A stretch of DNA of 64,000 nucleotides from Erythrobacter sp. Its GTDB lineage: Bacteria; Pseudomonadota; Alphaproteobacteria; Sphingomonadales; Sphingomonadaceae. Shown here piece by piece: positions 17,270 to 26,400 of this stretch. The DNA lies in contig CP073261.1 of the NCBI GenBank assembly GCA_019739335.1, forward strand, positions 310,001-374,000. Direction: 5' to 3'. The position numbers were made by a program, and so were the translations under genes. How positions within the stretch are numbered: position 1 is the stretch's first letter; each line of letters opens with the position of its first letter. The notes under the pieces are model-generated. The model was not told where the DNA came from and made no database searches. It saw only the letters and a program-made list of their open reading frames with translations.

Positions 17270-17733
17270 TCTTACCGTTTCCCACTGCCGAACGACGCAC
17301 GGAAAAGGAGGATTGCATAGCACTTACATCGCTCCTGTATGTCAGCAAAAGCACCATCCCTTCGGCCGAAGCAGAGGAAGAGATTGCCCGGATTGTCGCC
17401 ACGGCTCACGCGCGAAATCCTGGCTCCGGGGTAACGGGAGCCCTGCTATTTGCGGGCGAGCATTTTGCGCAAGTTCTCGAAGGCAGCAAGGGTACTGTCG
17501 ATCGACTGATGGTGAACATCGACCGCGATCCGAGACACGCACAGGTCGCGATAGTCGATCAAATGCCGATCAAAGAACGGCGCTTTCCCGATTGGAGCCT
17601 AGCCTACTTTGGCCCCAGCCAATTCGTGTCCAGACACGTCACCCGGTTGCTCGGAGATCCGACACCCGGAGATCACCGGCGTGCCTCGCGATGGCTCAAT
17701 GAACTGCTACGTGAGTTTGCTGGGAGCCGGTAG
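17266..17733 (+). CDS. BLUF-domain blue-light photoreceptor
   Basis: 155 aa, a single BLUF domain (about 20-120) with a short helical tail. The flavin-switch residues are present: Tyr25 in LLYVS, Asn51 in ARNPGSGVTG, Gln69 in HFAQVLEG, and a Trp in FPDWSLAY. BLUF proteins bind FAD and signal through a light-driven hydrogen-bond switch around the Tyr-Gln pair. The ATG lies in the upstream stop (four-base overlap), so it is produced with the GAF-GGDEF-EAL enzyme and probably acts on it in trans. Confidence 0.93.
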   Translation: MILPFPTAERRTEKEDCIALTSLLYVSKSTIPSAEAEEEIARIVATAHARNPGSGVTGALLFAGEHFAQVLEGSKGTVDRLMVNIDRDPRHAQVAIVDQMPIKERRFPDWSLAYFGPSQFVSRHVTRLLGDPTPGDHRRASRWLNELLREFAGSR

Positions 17734-18300
17734 CTGGGTCGGGGCTGCTTTCTTGCGCCTCAGCCTAGACTGGTATCAGAAGTGAAATTCTGCTCCGGCG
17801 GAGCTTCTTTCCTCCCAGCAGACTCAGCTGGGGTGCATGTCTGGATGGGTTTACCTTGCAGTGGCGTTTCATTGCGCCCGGGAGGCCAATATAGAGCGGA
17901 CCCATCGAGAGCTATGACCACCCGATGTTCGAAAAGCCGAATTCACTTGTTGGTTGCCCGAGACCGGCGGCATCCTCCGCTTATCTTGATCAGAACTCAT
18001 GATGGACAAAGCTGTCCGAGGCATGATGCAGCTAGAGAAAAGCCGGGGTGGAGAGCATTGTGCCGCAACGGCAAGCACGCGGGATCGCGAACGTTCAGAG
18101 GCGACGCACAATTGCCTTGGCCTAGTCTTCTATAACCGAAAAATTCTCGAGTGTGTGAAATCTGACCATCGACACAGCGAAGGCAAAATTGGACCCGGAA
18201 AAGGGTGGCACCCCTCCGTAAGCGGAACATTCGGCAGATGATACTTATCTGCTGCCTTGTTCAGATCACTTCAACGGATCACCTCATAAGCCATGGAAAT
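17734..18300. other. Intergenic region before the integrated element
   Basis: 567 bases in which I see no gene: short open frames occur on both strands but none has a ribosome site plus recognisable features. GCTCCG-G-CGGAGC at 17792-17804 followed by TTCTTT may be a weak terminator for the BLUF operon. Confidence 0.5.
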
Positions 18301-18348
18301 CGTGGTGAGCCCGACAGGATTCGAACCTGTGACCCGCTGATTAAAAGT
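18301..18348. repeat. Left attachment repeat (tRNA-Lys 3' fragment)
   Basis: 48 bp identical to 29927-29974, containing the CCA end, T arm, variable region and anticodon-loop 3' half of tRNA-Lys on the minus strand. After ATTAAAAGT the sequence leaves the tRNA, so this copy is not a functional tRNA gene. Confidence 0.95.
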
Positions 18349-18453
18349 TAGTATTGCTACCGGGGGCGCGGAGCAACCACACTCCCACAACCCACGGTTT
18401 TCAAGCATTCTTCTTCTCTCCTGTTGTAAAACGTTATGAGAAGTTATAGCGAT

Positions 18454-18475
18454 CCTGATTGCTATCTGATTGCTG
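18454..18475. repeat. 22-bp direct repeat, left copy (candidate integrase arm site)
   Basis: CCTGATTGCTATCTGATTGC plus TG, identical to 29852-29873 and in the same orientation. It contains an internal tandem CTGATTGCT. It lies 105 bp inside the left attachment repeat and just upstream of the integrase start. Confidence 0.75.
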
Positions 18476-18486
18476 AAAGGGGTCCA

Positions 18487-19827
18487 ATGGCAACTGCGCT
18501 GATCTCGAAACGAACTGTCGATGATGCCAAGCCAGGCCCGCGCGACCAGTTCGTTTGGGATACCGCGACGGCGGGTTTCGGGCTGAAAGTGACCCCAGCC
18601 GGCCGCAAGACCTATGTCTTCCAATATCGAATTGCGCGACCCGGCGAAGCTGATCGAACCCATCCCATCCGCTACACGATCGGAAGGCATGGGAGCCTCA
18701 CACCGGAGCAAGCGCGCCGCCGCGCGAAGGAACTGGCGGCTCTTGTGGATTGCGGCATATGTCCGCGCGAGCGGGACCGCGATGCATTTGCGGCGGCGGA
18801 TGAGGCCCAGCGCGAAGCTTTTGACAATGCACGGCTGGAAGGCGAACTGGCCTTCGAAAGGATAGCGGACCTCTGGCTCGACCATTACGAGCACGAAAAG
18901 GAGCGCCGCCCCTCCAGTGTGCGCTTGGCCAAGCTGGTAGTGAATGGCCACCTTAAGCCCGTCCTCACCGGCAAGCCGATGCCTCACATTGACCGCGAGG
19001 AGATTCAGCCGATTATCGACGCCATCCCCGCTCGCCAGCGCGCCATGCGCAGGGCGGTTTTTGCTTATGCCTCCGTCCTGTTCGGCTGGGCACATAAGCG
19101 CGGTGATATTGCAGCCAACCCGCTTTCTGGCATGGTGAAGCCCGATGCACCAAAGGCCCGCGACCGGGTATTGTCAGACTTCGAACTTGCAGCGGTGTGG
19201 CAGGGCGCGAGCGATCTAGCCAACCCCTTCGGCGCCTTTTTCCGGCTCTTGATCCTCACCGGCCAGCGACGCTCCGAAGTGGCAGGCATCGGCTGGGCCG
19301 AATTGGACCGGTCGACCGCGACTTGGACGATCCCAGCCGCGCGAGCGAAGAACGGCGTCGCCCATATCGTGCCACTCGCTCCCGCCGCAGTTGCCGAACT
19401 CGATCGACTATCCAGAGCCGAGCATGGCGAGACCGATGAACCAGCCGAGAAATGGCCCAAGACAGGCCTCGTGCTTACCACCACCGGCATCACTCCGATC
19501 AGTGGCATAACGAAAGCGAAGGCGGCTCTGGATGACAGGATCGCGAAGGATTGCGAGGAGCCCATTCCCGGCTGGCGCATCCATGACTTGCGCCGAACCC
19601 TCGCCACCGGCTTCCAACGGCTCGGGGTGCGTTACGAGGTTACAGAGGCTGTCCTGAACCATGTGAGCGGCGCAAAAGGCGGCGTTGCCGGGATCTATCA
19701 GCGCCACACGTGGAAGGACGAGAAGCGAACGGCCCTCGATGCATGGGCGCATCATGTGACTTCCCTCGCCACCCCCATCGATGCGAACAAGGTCGTGTCG
19801 ATCAGCGAGGCCAAGAAATCGGCGTAA
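18487..19827 (+). CDS. Tyrosine-type site-specific integrase
   Basis: 446 aa, P4-type integrase with the N-terminal DUF4102-like arm-binding domain (ISKRTVDDAKPG, GFGLKVTPAGRKTYVFQYR), a central SAM-like core-binding domain and a C-terminal catalytic domain. Catalytic residues: Arg in TGQRRSEVAG, HDLRRT (His-x-x-Arg), His in LNHVSG and nucleophile Tyr in GIYQRHTW. The ATG at 18487 with GAAAGGGG upstream is preferred over the ATG at 18436, because the intervening bases are the 22-bp repeat found again at the far end. The gene lies at the end opposite the intact tRNA. Confidence 0.95.
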   Translation: MATALISKRTVDDAKPGPRDQFVWDTATAGFGLKVTPAGRKTYVFQYRIARPGEADRTHPIRYTIGRHGSLTPEQARRRAKELAALVDCGICPRERDRDAFAAADEAQREAFDNARLEGELAFERIADLWLDHYEHEKERRPSSVRLAKLVVNGHLKPVLTGKPMPHIDREEIQPIIDAIPARQRAMRRAVFAYASVLFGWAHKRGDIAANPLSGMVKPDAPKARDRVLSDFELAAVWQGASDLANPFGAFFRLLILTGQRRSEVAGIGWAELDRSTATWTIPAARAKNGVAHIVPLAPAAVAELDRLSRAEHGETDEPAEKWPKTGLVLTTTGITPISGITKAKAALDDRIAKDCEEPIPGWRIHDLRRTLATGFQRLGVRYEVTEAVLNHVSGAKGGVAGIYQRHTWKDEKRTALDAWAHHVTSLATPIDANKVVSISEAKKSA

Positions 19828-19904
19828 GCCGGTACAAAGCGGGGGTCTGAGAAGCGGCTACTTCTCCGACCCCCTAACCAACACCGACACTAGGAGTCGA
19901 CAGA

Positions 19905-20318
19905 ATGGCTGAAACACAGATAGGGGCGAATTCAGAGCCCGTCACGATTAACCCGGTTGTCGCGCGCGTCCTGAGCGGCTTTGATCGACAGGAATTGTCT
20001 GCCTTCATTGCGATCGGCATTGAGATTGTCGATGCCTTGGACGGAGATGCCGATCTTGAGGATGATGACCCTTCCGGCGTCCATGACGAGGATGGCGCGA
20101 ACACCTTGCTTGGCGATCGAACATTCCTCGGGGATCGGGGGCCAGGCTGCCCAATAAGCGACCCGGACGGGTGCCCGGCTGGCGATGATGGCTGCGCACC
20201 GTTTTTGAGAGCTGGAACGGTCCATTGGGGGCCAGCCGACGAAGACGCGGATTTCGAGATGCCAATTCAACCAGCCGAAACACTGAATCCAGAAGGCAAG
20301 GATTGCCAGTTGGGATAA
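19905..20318 (+). CDS. Acidic hypothetical protein of the element
   Basis: 137 aa, strongly acidic, no family recognised. The N-terminal half (NPVVARVLSGFDRQELSAFI) looks helical and folded; the rest is rich in Asp, Gly and Pro with CPISDPDGCPAGDDGC, a possible disordered or metal-binding stretch. It has its own ATG 77 bases after the integrase stop. Confidence 0.6.
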   Translation: MAETQIGANSEPVTINPVVARVLSGFDRQELSAFIAIGIEIVDALDGDADLEDDDPSGVHDEDGANTLLGDRTFLGDRGPGCPISDPDGCPAGDDGCAPFLRAGTVHWGPADEDADFEMPIQPAETLNPEGKDCQLG

Positions 20319-20420
20319 GCGGCGCGATAGTCGCGAACGACGGGCTAGGCTTAGCGGCCGAATAGCGCGCTTCCCACGCGCCGCCCGTCGCCTTTTTTGG
20401 GACCGCTAGGGAGGCGGACC

Positions 20421-21059
20421 TTGTGCAATAAGATTTCAGTGGCACTTGCGACCGCTTTCTCTGAATTGTCACAAGCGGCCGACCTCATGCCGGATGAACC
20501 ACCGACCGATACCCGGCAATGTCTCGCCACAATGAACCAAGTGCTGATCCGCTTCGAGAGATTGCTGCAGATTTTACACCAAGAAGGCTTTGGCGAGATC
20601 GCCGCCCTTTGGAGAGGTGCACTCGTAGCCGAGGTGAATGCTGGGATGAAGCGTGAACCGGACGAAATCCCGATTGGCGAGCAGCGCGCGTTAATCGCCG
20701 CGGCGCTCCGACGAGCCGAATTCAGCCTACCGCTCAATGGCGAACGCGACACACCAATGGAGCGCGCCGCATCGGCGACGGACCTTTTCATCGAAACCAT
20801 TAATGAAGTCGGACCCGATGCGACCGAAGAAGAATGGATTGCCTCCTTCACTCATCACTACAAAAGGATGGTGGATTCGGCTGGTGATCCGTCCAAGGAT
20901 TACGAGCGTGTCCACAAGTCAATTTGCCGCTTCAAAAAGCAGCTTCGAAGCCGGCCGCTTTTCCGCTTCGACGCCCAGGCACTCCGTTTCAACGAAGTGA
21001 GTTTTGAAGAGGCTGCGCATGGTTTGAGCGATAAAAAAGGGCGACCACGGAAGAACTGA
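20421..21059 (+). CDS. Hypothetical helical protein of the element
   Basis: About 212 aa from a TTG at 20421 that follows AGGGAGGCGG. Almost wholly alpha-helical by composition, with a basic C-terminus SDKKGRPRKN that could contact nucleic acid. No domain recognised. Codon use is less GC-biased at third positions than in chromosomal neighbours. Confidence 0.55.
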   Translation: MCNKISVALATAFSELSQAADLMPDEPPTDTRQCLATMNQVLIRFERLLQILHQEGFGEIAALWRGALVAEVNAGMKREPDEIPIGEQRALIAAALRRAEFSLPLNGERDTPMERAASATDLFIETINEVGPDATEEEWIASFTHHYKRMVDSAGDPSKDYERVHKSICRFKKQLRSRPLFRFDAQALRFNEVSFEEAAHGLSDKKGRPRKN

Positions 21060-21131
21060 AACTGTTGTCCCGTTTTTCGGTCTGATCGCTCGTTTATGCC
21101 GACCTCATCAAACCACAGATGAGGCCAGAAA

Positions 21132-21323
21132 ATGCCAGACATCCTCAAAACCGACGAAGCCGCCAACTATCTCCGGCTCGGCCAGTCGACCCTCAATAAC
21201 TACCGTACCAGCGGGGATGGCCCCCGCTTTTCGAAGCTCGGCGGTGCCGTTCGCTACCGCAAAGCCGATCTCGATGAATGGATCGAGAGCCGCCTCGTAA
21301 GCAGCACCAGCGAAGCCGCCTGA
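21132..21323 (+). CDS. AlpA/excisionase-like helix-turn-helix protein
   Basis: 63 aa, a MerR-like winged HTH (HTH_17) through its whole length: LKTDEAANYLRLGQSTLNNY, FSKLGGAVRYRKADLDEWIE. Proteins of this type serve as excisionases or AlpA-like activators of integrase genes in P4-type elements. First of four tightly packed genes. Confidence 0.85.
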   Translation: MPDILKTDEAANYLRLGQSTLNNYRTSGDGPRFSKLGGAVRYRKADLDEWIESRLVSSTSEAA

Positions 21324-21324
21324 C

Positions 21325-21591
21325 ATGGCTGCGCGCGCGGGCGAGATGAGCAGCCGCCAAGCCTGCGAAATCACCGATGCCATCGGGATCGCGCCGGGGC
21401 TCATCACCATCACCGGGCGGCCGGGAGAGGTCAGTCTTGAGGTCTTTGGTCGCCGCGATCTTGAGCAATGGAATACAACATTGCCCGGCGATGAGCCGAA
21501 TACCGCATTGGCCACACAGCGCGCGCTAGGCCTCGCGATGATGCACGGCTTGCCGATACTCATCCGCTTCATTTCGAAGGGCGCGCACTGA
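21325..21591 (+). CDS. Hypothetical 88-aa protein of the element
   Basis: Starts two bases after the HTH gene stop and its TGA overlaps the next ATG by one base. No domain recognised; mixed alpha/beta composition (LITITGRPGEVSLEVFG). The tight coupling on both sides supports it being a real gene. Confidence 0.6.
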   Translation: MAARAGEMSSRQACEITDAIGIAPGLITITGRPGEVSLEVFGRRDLEQWNTTLPGDEPNTALATQRALGLAMMHGLPILIRFISKGAH

Positions 21592-21791
21592 TGACGACGC
21601 ATCACCTTCGCGCATCACATGCCGAGTTCGGCGATCTCTATGCCGCCTGGAACCCGAGCGTTGCCCATGTCGAGCCGGGAGTGCGATCCAGCCGCTTCGC
21701 TGCTCGGCTGGCACCATTTCGAAGCAGGGATGATGCGGAGCGCGCGCTTATGTGCGCTGGCGCCGTCCTGAGCCCTGTCGAGTTCACCTGA
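21591..21791 (+). CDS. Hypothetical 66-aa protein of the element
   Basis: Starts in the stop of the preceding gene (TGATG) and ends in the start of the next one (TGATG). No family recognised. Coupled position in the four-gene chain is the main support. Confidence 0.55.
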   Translation: MTTHHLRASHAEFGDLYAAWNPSVAHVEPGVRSSRFAARLAPFRSRDDAERALMCAGAVLSPVEFT

Positions 21792-23104
21792 TGAAGAAAC
21801 AGGGGCACTTCTTCATTGTCGACCTGCCAACATTCGATGCGGTTTGCAAAATGGAGGACCCGGACGCGACCGCCGCCTATCTGGTGCTCGCCGCCGGGAC
21901 ACAAGGGGCCGGAAAAGTCACATCATGGAGCCGCGAGGCAATCGCAACGCGTCTTGGCTTCAACTGGCGCAAAGCAGATGAATGTGTCGCCCGCTTGGTC
22001 GATCGGGGCTTTGTCAGGTGGATAACCAAATCTTCGCGGCGCGCGCGCCTGGAACTGCCTATTTATGAAACGCGCCAAAAGCCGTCCGTCGCCGAAGGCC
22101 GCGTCCTGAACCTAGTCCAAGAGGGCATGCACCCGAAAAGCGACACGGAAATTCGCGCAGCCTCTCGGCTTTGCGGCATGGGTTGGCTGGCCTCGATAGA
22201 GGATGGCTGGTGCGCGATCGATGAGCGACAAATCGTGGCAGCGTTTCTACCTCTCTCGCTTCTTGGCGATGGGAAAGGCATCGCGACAGAAACACCCTGC
22301 ATCATCGAGAGAATTCGGAAGGGGCGCGATGCCATGGCCTTCCACCTGTTGGCGCACCTGTATGCTGCTCAGGATCTCGCTCACCTTGGCGGGGTAGACA
22401 GTCGCCTTCTCCGGAAAACCTTCGACAAGGAGCAGGTATTCGCCACTGCAGACAAGATCGTATGGAAGTTCGAAGGCGGGCGGGACTGGGTAAATTGGAC
22501 GACTGAAACGATCCCTCACCGTGGCAAAGGCGAAGGTAGAGGGGAGAAATACTTCGAGCGAGTTCAATTACTTGAAGATGCCGGCGCCATCGAATGGCTG
22601 ATCGCGCTCGCCGAGGACCAGGCGCACAACGCAACAATCATCTACCCCGTAGCAATCCTGCGGCACGGCAAGATTGTTTTGCAGGAGCCAGAAAGCCTCA
22701 CCGGACAATTCGCCACAGCCGCGGCTGTGGAGATCGCCGAACGTGGCGAGGCACCCGGTTATTGGCACCAACCCGGTCGATACCTGCTCACCACAGACCG
22801 GCTCTACCGACAGGCTTCATTGATCGGCATCCCGCGTCTGCGCGCTCGCGCCCGCACGGAGAATGCAAAGCGCTGGATGGCTGATCGAATGGCGAACTGC
22901 AGCGAGTGGGAGGATTACTTCCGGAAGGTGCTTATCGGCCATAACAGCGATAAATTGGATGCGCTGGAACGGGCGAAAAGCAGACTTCAATGCGAGTTCA
23001 ATGCGACTTCAACGATACCTCAATGTGACCTCAATGTTTCCAGTGAGTCAGCTATGCACGATGCCGTGCTTCGCACGTGCGCATCCGGGGGGATGCGCTC
23101 ATGA
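21791..23104 (+). CDS. Hypothetical 437-aa protein, possible winged-helix replication/regulatory factor
   Basis: The start at 21791 overlaps the previous stop (TGATG). The N-terminal 100 residues (ATAAYLVLAAGTQ, TSWSREAIATRLGFNWRKAD, VARLVDRGFV) have the pattern of a winged-helix domain of plasmid or phage replication initiators and DnaD-like proteins. The rest is mixed with no recognised motif. The largest gene of the left half of the element, so a replication or packaging control role is possible; this is inference. Confidence 0.65.
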   Translation: MKKQGHFFIVDLPTFDAVCKMEDPDATAAYLVLAAGTQGAGKVTSWSREAIATRLGFNWRKADECVARLVDRGFVRWITKSSRRARLELPIYETRQKPSVAEGRVLNLVQEGMHPKSDTEIRAASRLCGMGWLASIEDGWCAIDERQIVAAFLPLSLLGDGKGIATETPCIIERIRKGRDAMAFHLLAHLYAAQDLAHLGGVDSRLLRKTFDKEQVFATADKIVWKFEGGRDWVNWTTETIPHRGKGEGRGEKYFERVQLLEDAGAIEWLIALAEDQAHNATIIYPVAILRHGKIVLQEPESLTGQFATAAAVEIAERGEAPGYWHQPGRYLLTTDRLYRQASLIGIPRLRARARTENAKRWMADRMANCSEWEDYFRKVLIGHNSDKLDALERAKSRLQCEFNATSTIPQCDLNVSSESAMHDAVLRTCASGGMRS

Positions 23105-23161
23105 GATTGCTGATCGACCTGCATGGTGTTATACATGGTCAACACACCGGGAGCCCGCTCA

Positions 23162-23299
23162 ATGATGACCCCACGAATGGCATTTCGGGACGCCGAACGG
23201 ATCCTTTCCATCGGTCGCGACCATGCCGACGTCCGGCCCCTTCACGCGCCCACTGTGCTCCGGTTCCCTGTCGAGCGGACGCGCCAGCCCACGCGCTGA
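23162..23299 (+). CDS. Possible small ORF (45 aa)
   Basis: From an ATG at 23162 preceded by GGGAG. It encodes about 45 residues rich in Arg with GC-rich third positions, unlike the competing frames of the same stretch. No family recognised. The 300 bases between 23104 and 23418 hold nothing else convincing; a 13-codon frame from 23374 ends just before the next gene. Confidence 0.35.
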   Translation: MMTPRMAFRDAERILSIGRDHADVRPLHAPTVLRFPVERTRQPTR

Positions 23300-23417
23300 C
23301 TTTCCCTGCCAAGCGGAGTGGGCATCGCCCGCCGTTGGGCAATCCATCCCTGAAATCCACAGGCGAGCCGGTCATGAGCCGCGCTGAGTGCCTGCTCGCC
23401 ATATTGGAGACCTGACC

Positions 23418-26400
23418 GTGTCGACCATCTTTCCCGCCTATCTCAGGCTTGAGCATCAGCCCGGCGGTAACGCCCAGAGCAGCTTCCTTGCGGAAGTGAA
23501 CAGTGCGCTCGCTCCTGCCGAAAAGAGATTCCAGAACTTCAGTGCCGAAGCCCAGCGGCTGGTGGACCAAGCACTATCGGTCCAGCGGAATGCTGGCGGC
23601 AGTTTCGACCTCGACGTTGCCGGGATGCGAGCGGCTGCCCAGGCGCAGGAATCGCGGGCTGCAACGGCACGGCAACTTGCAGCGGCTATGGAGAACCTTC
23701 GCCAAACCGAAGGCGACACCAGCCAGCAGGCCCGCTTGTCGGCCGCTGCGATGCAGGCGCTGGCGATCGAAGAGGAGGAAGCCGCACGAGCGACCCGCGC
23801 CCATGCCGCCGCAGTCGAACAGCTTCAGGCGGAACTCAATCAGACGGCCGCCGCAACCGATCAGGTCGTTCGATCCAGCGCGCGGGGAAGTGCCGCGCAG
23901 GGTGCGCTAACCCGTTCATCGGGCGCATCGCGAACAGCGTTTGTGCAACTTGGGCAGCAGATGCAGGACGTGACGGTGCAGGCCCAGATGGGCACGAATG
24001 CGTTCACGATCTTTGCGCAGCAGGTTCCGCAGGCCGCATTTGCGCTCTCTGGGCTTGCTGACAGTGCGAACAAGACTCAGGCATCAATCGGAAGGTTTGC
24101 GACCTTCATGGCCGGCCCATGGGGCGCGGCGATATTCGCGGCGACGGCCATCCTGGGCCCGTTCGTCTATGGGCTGCTGCAAGCCGAAGAGGCCACCAGC
24201 GAAGCCGAGTTCGCCACCTATCGTTTCTCCGATGCCCAGAACATCCTTGGCAGCGTGATCGATCTCACCACCGGGAAGATCAACACCCAGAGCGAAGCCC
24301 TCCTGAGCCTTGCCAGAGCGCAGGCCTTGGCTGGACAGGTTGAAGCGCGCCGAAGCCAGGCAGAGGCCCGCACGGCGTTGCAGGACATCGAAGCGCCCGG
24401 GCTCGACCTTGGCGCGGCACTGCGCGGGCGACTTCGCGAACGTGGTGGCGCGGAGAAGACCATCGCAGAGGAATTCCTTGCGGGGGATCGAACAGCGGAC
24501 GCCGCGGTGCGCGAACTTGAACGGCTGCAGGAAGCCGGGAGGATTACCGAACAGGTGATGCTCGACACTGCTGAAGCCATCACCAGCTTGGCGCTGGGCA
24601 CAGAGAACGAAGCAGTCTTCGCCGATGCCCTTGCGGCGCTGGATGGTGATCGATCGGCCCTTACCCAGTTCCTTCGCCCGCCGAGCAGCCGCGGGGGCGG
24701 TAGCAGCGGCGCGGGCCGCGCTGAGCGCGAAGCGGAACGTCTCGCCACATTCGGAGAGCAAGCAGCCGAGCGAATTGCGCGATTGAACGAGCAGTTTGAC
24801 CGGCAGCCCAAACTGATCGATCAGGCCGCGCGATCGACTCGCGAACTCGAGACCATCATTGCGGAACTGGCCGAGCGCCGCCCCCCGGATTTCGAAGCGC
24901 TCATCGCCAGCGCGGAAGCCGCACGGGGCGTAATCGATGAGGCCCTTGTCCGCCCCTTCGCCGAACTGGAACAAAGCGGACAGCGACAGGTCGAGATTGA
25001 GTCCCTGCTGCTGGGCGGGCGCGAGCGCGAGGCCACCATCCTGCAAGAGATATGGCGGATCGAAAGCCAGCTTGGCCCTCTGTCTGCGCGACAAGCCGAT
25101 GCGGTGGCGGAGATTGTCGAAAACCGACAGGATGAGCTCGAAATCATCCAGCGGCTGCGCGAGGAGCAGGACGGCTATCTCAGCGCCACCAAGAGCGTTC
25201 GCAGCGAGATCGAAGCCATCTTCGCCGGGCGCGGCGACATCGGCAACTTTCAGCAGATATTCCGCGACCTGCAAGCGCGCAGCCTGACAGACCGGATCTT
25301 CGGCGATGCGCTTGAAGAGTTGGACGATAGCGTGAAGGCTCAGTTCGATCGCGCTGTTACCGAACTGGAACTCGGCGCGGACCGGGCAACCCTCTCCTTC
25401 CGCGAACTGGCCGATGCAGCCAGCGCGGCGGCGTACCGGATGAACAATCCCGCTGCCGCCGATGCCTATGCGGCATTTCAGGCCAACTTCGACGCGCAGT
25501 TCGGCGCGGCTGAAAATACGATTGTGGTCAATGGCACCAGTCGGCGGCTGGAAACCGGAATCGCGGCCATGACGCCGGAGCCATATGCGGCAATGCTCTC
25601 GCAGGCCATCGCCGGGCCGATCGTTGATGAGCTCAACGCCATTTTTGGCACCCAGTTCTTCGACAAGTTCGAGCGGGCCATTGGCGGGGCCTTCTACGGC
25701 TTCTCCACCGCGGGCCCGATCGGCGGCATCCTGGGCGGTGCGCAGGGTTTGCTGGCCCAATTCGGCGAAAGCGCGATCGGGCGAGACCTTGCCACCACTC
25801 TGAATTCCTATCTTGGCGGGGCGTTACAGGGCGCGCAGACCGGCACCCTCATCTCCGGCCTGGGCAATGCTCTGGGCATCAACACTTCCGGCCTTGGCGC
25901 ATCGCTGGGCGGCGCGGTGGGTTCGATCTTCGGCGGCCCGGTGGGAAGCCTTGTCGGTTCCATCGGTGGGAGCCTCATCGAAAAGTTCCCCATCCTTGGC
26001 GGGCTGGCCGGGCACCTGCTGTTCGGCGGCTCAAAGCGCGGCTCTGCGATCTTGGATGGCGGCGGCATCACCGGGTACTACGGCAATTCCAGCAGCCGGA
26101 AGGATACGGCCGGAACGCTGGCCGGGAGCGTGTTCGAAGGCATCGACAGCATCGCCGACCAACTGGGCGCGCAGGTCAATCGATCCGCTGGCCGGGTTTC
26201 CATCGGCATCCGCGACGGGAACTACCGGGTGGACCGTGCAGGCCGGGGCTACACGAAGCTGAGCGGCAATCCCGAGGTGATGGATTTCGGCGAGGATGCC
26301 GAAGCCGCCGTTCGCGCGGCGGTGATGGACCTCGTTCGAGATGGCGTGATCTCTGGCATCCGCGCATCTACACAGCGCCTGTTGCTGGCCGGAGATGATC

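Noticed and set aside
17782..18241. Short frames between the BLUF gene and the element
   Set aside because: No ribosome site, no family features and mixed codon use on both strands.
18301..18348. Second tRNA-Lys gene
   Set aside because: Only the 3' part of the tRNA is present; the 5' half, including the acceptor and D arm, is missing, so it is an attachment repeat.
23077..23415. A 112-codon frame upstream of the tape-measure gene
   Set aside because: Poor third-position GC and abundance of Arg/Pro; the competing 45-codon frame at 23162 has better codon use, so the longer one was left out.
24084..25760. A 558-codon minus-strand open frame in the element
   Set aside because: Antisense to the tape-measure gene, whose coiled-coil pattern and ribosome site are convincing.
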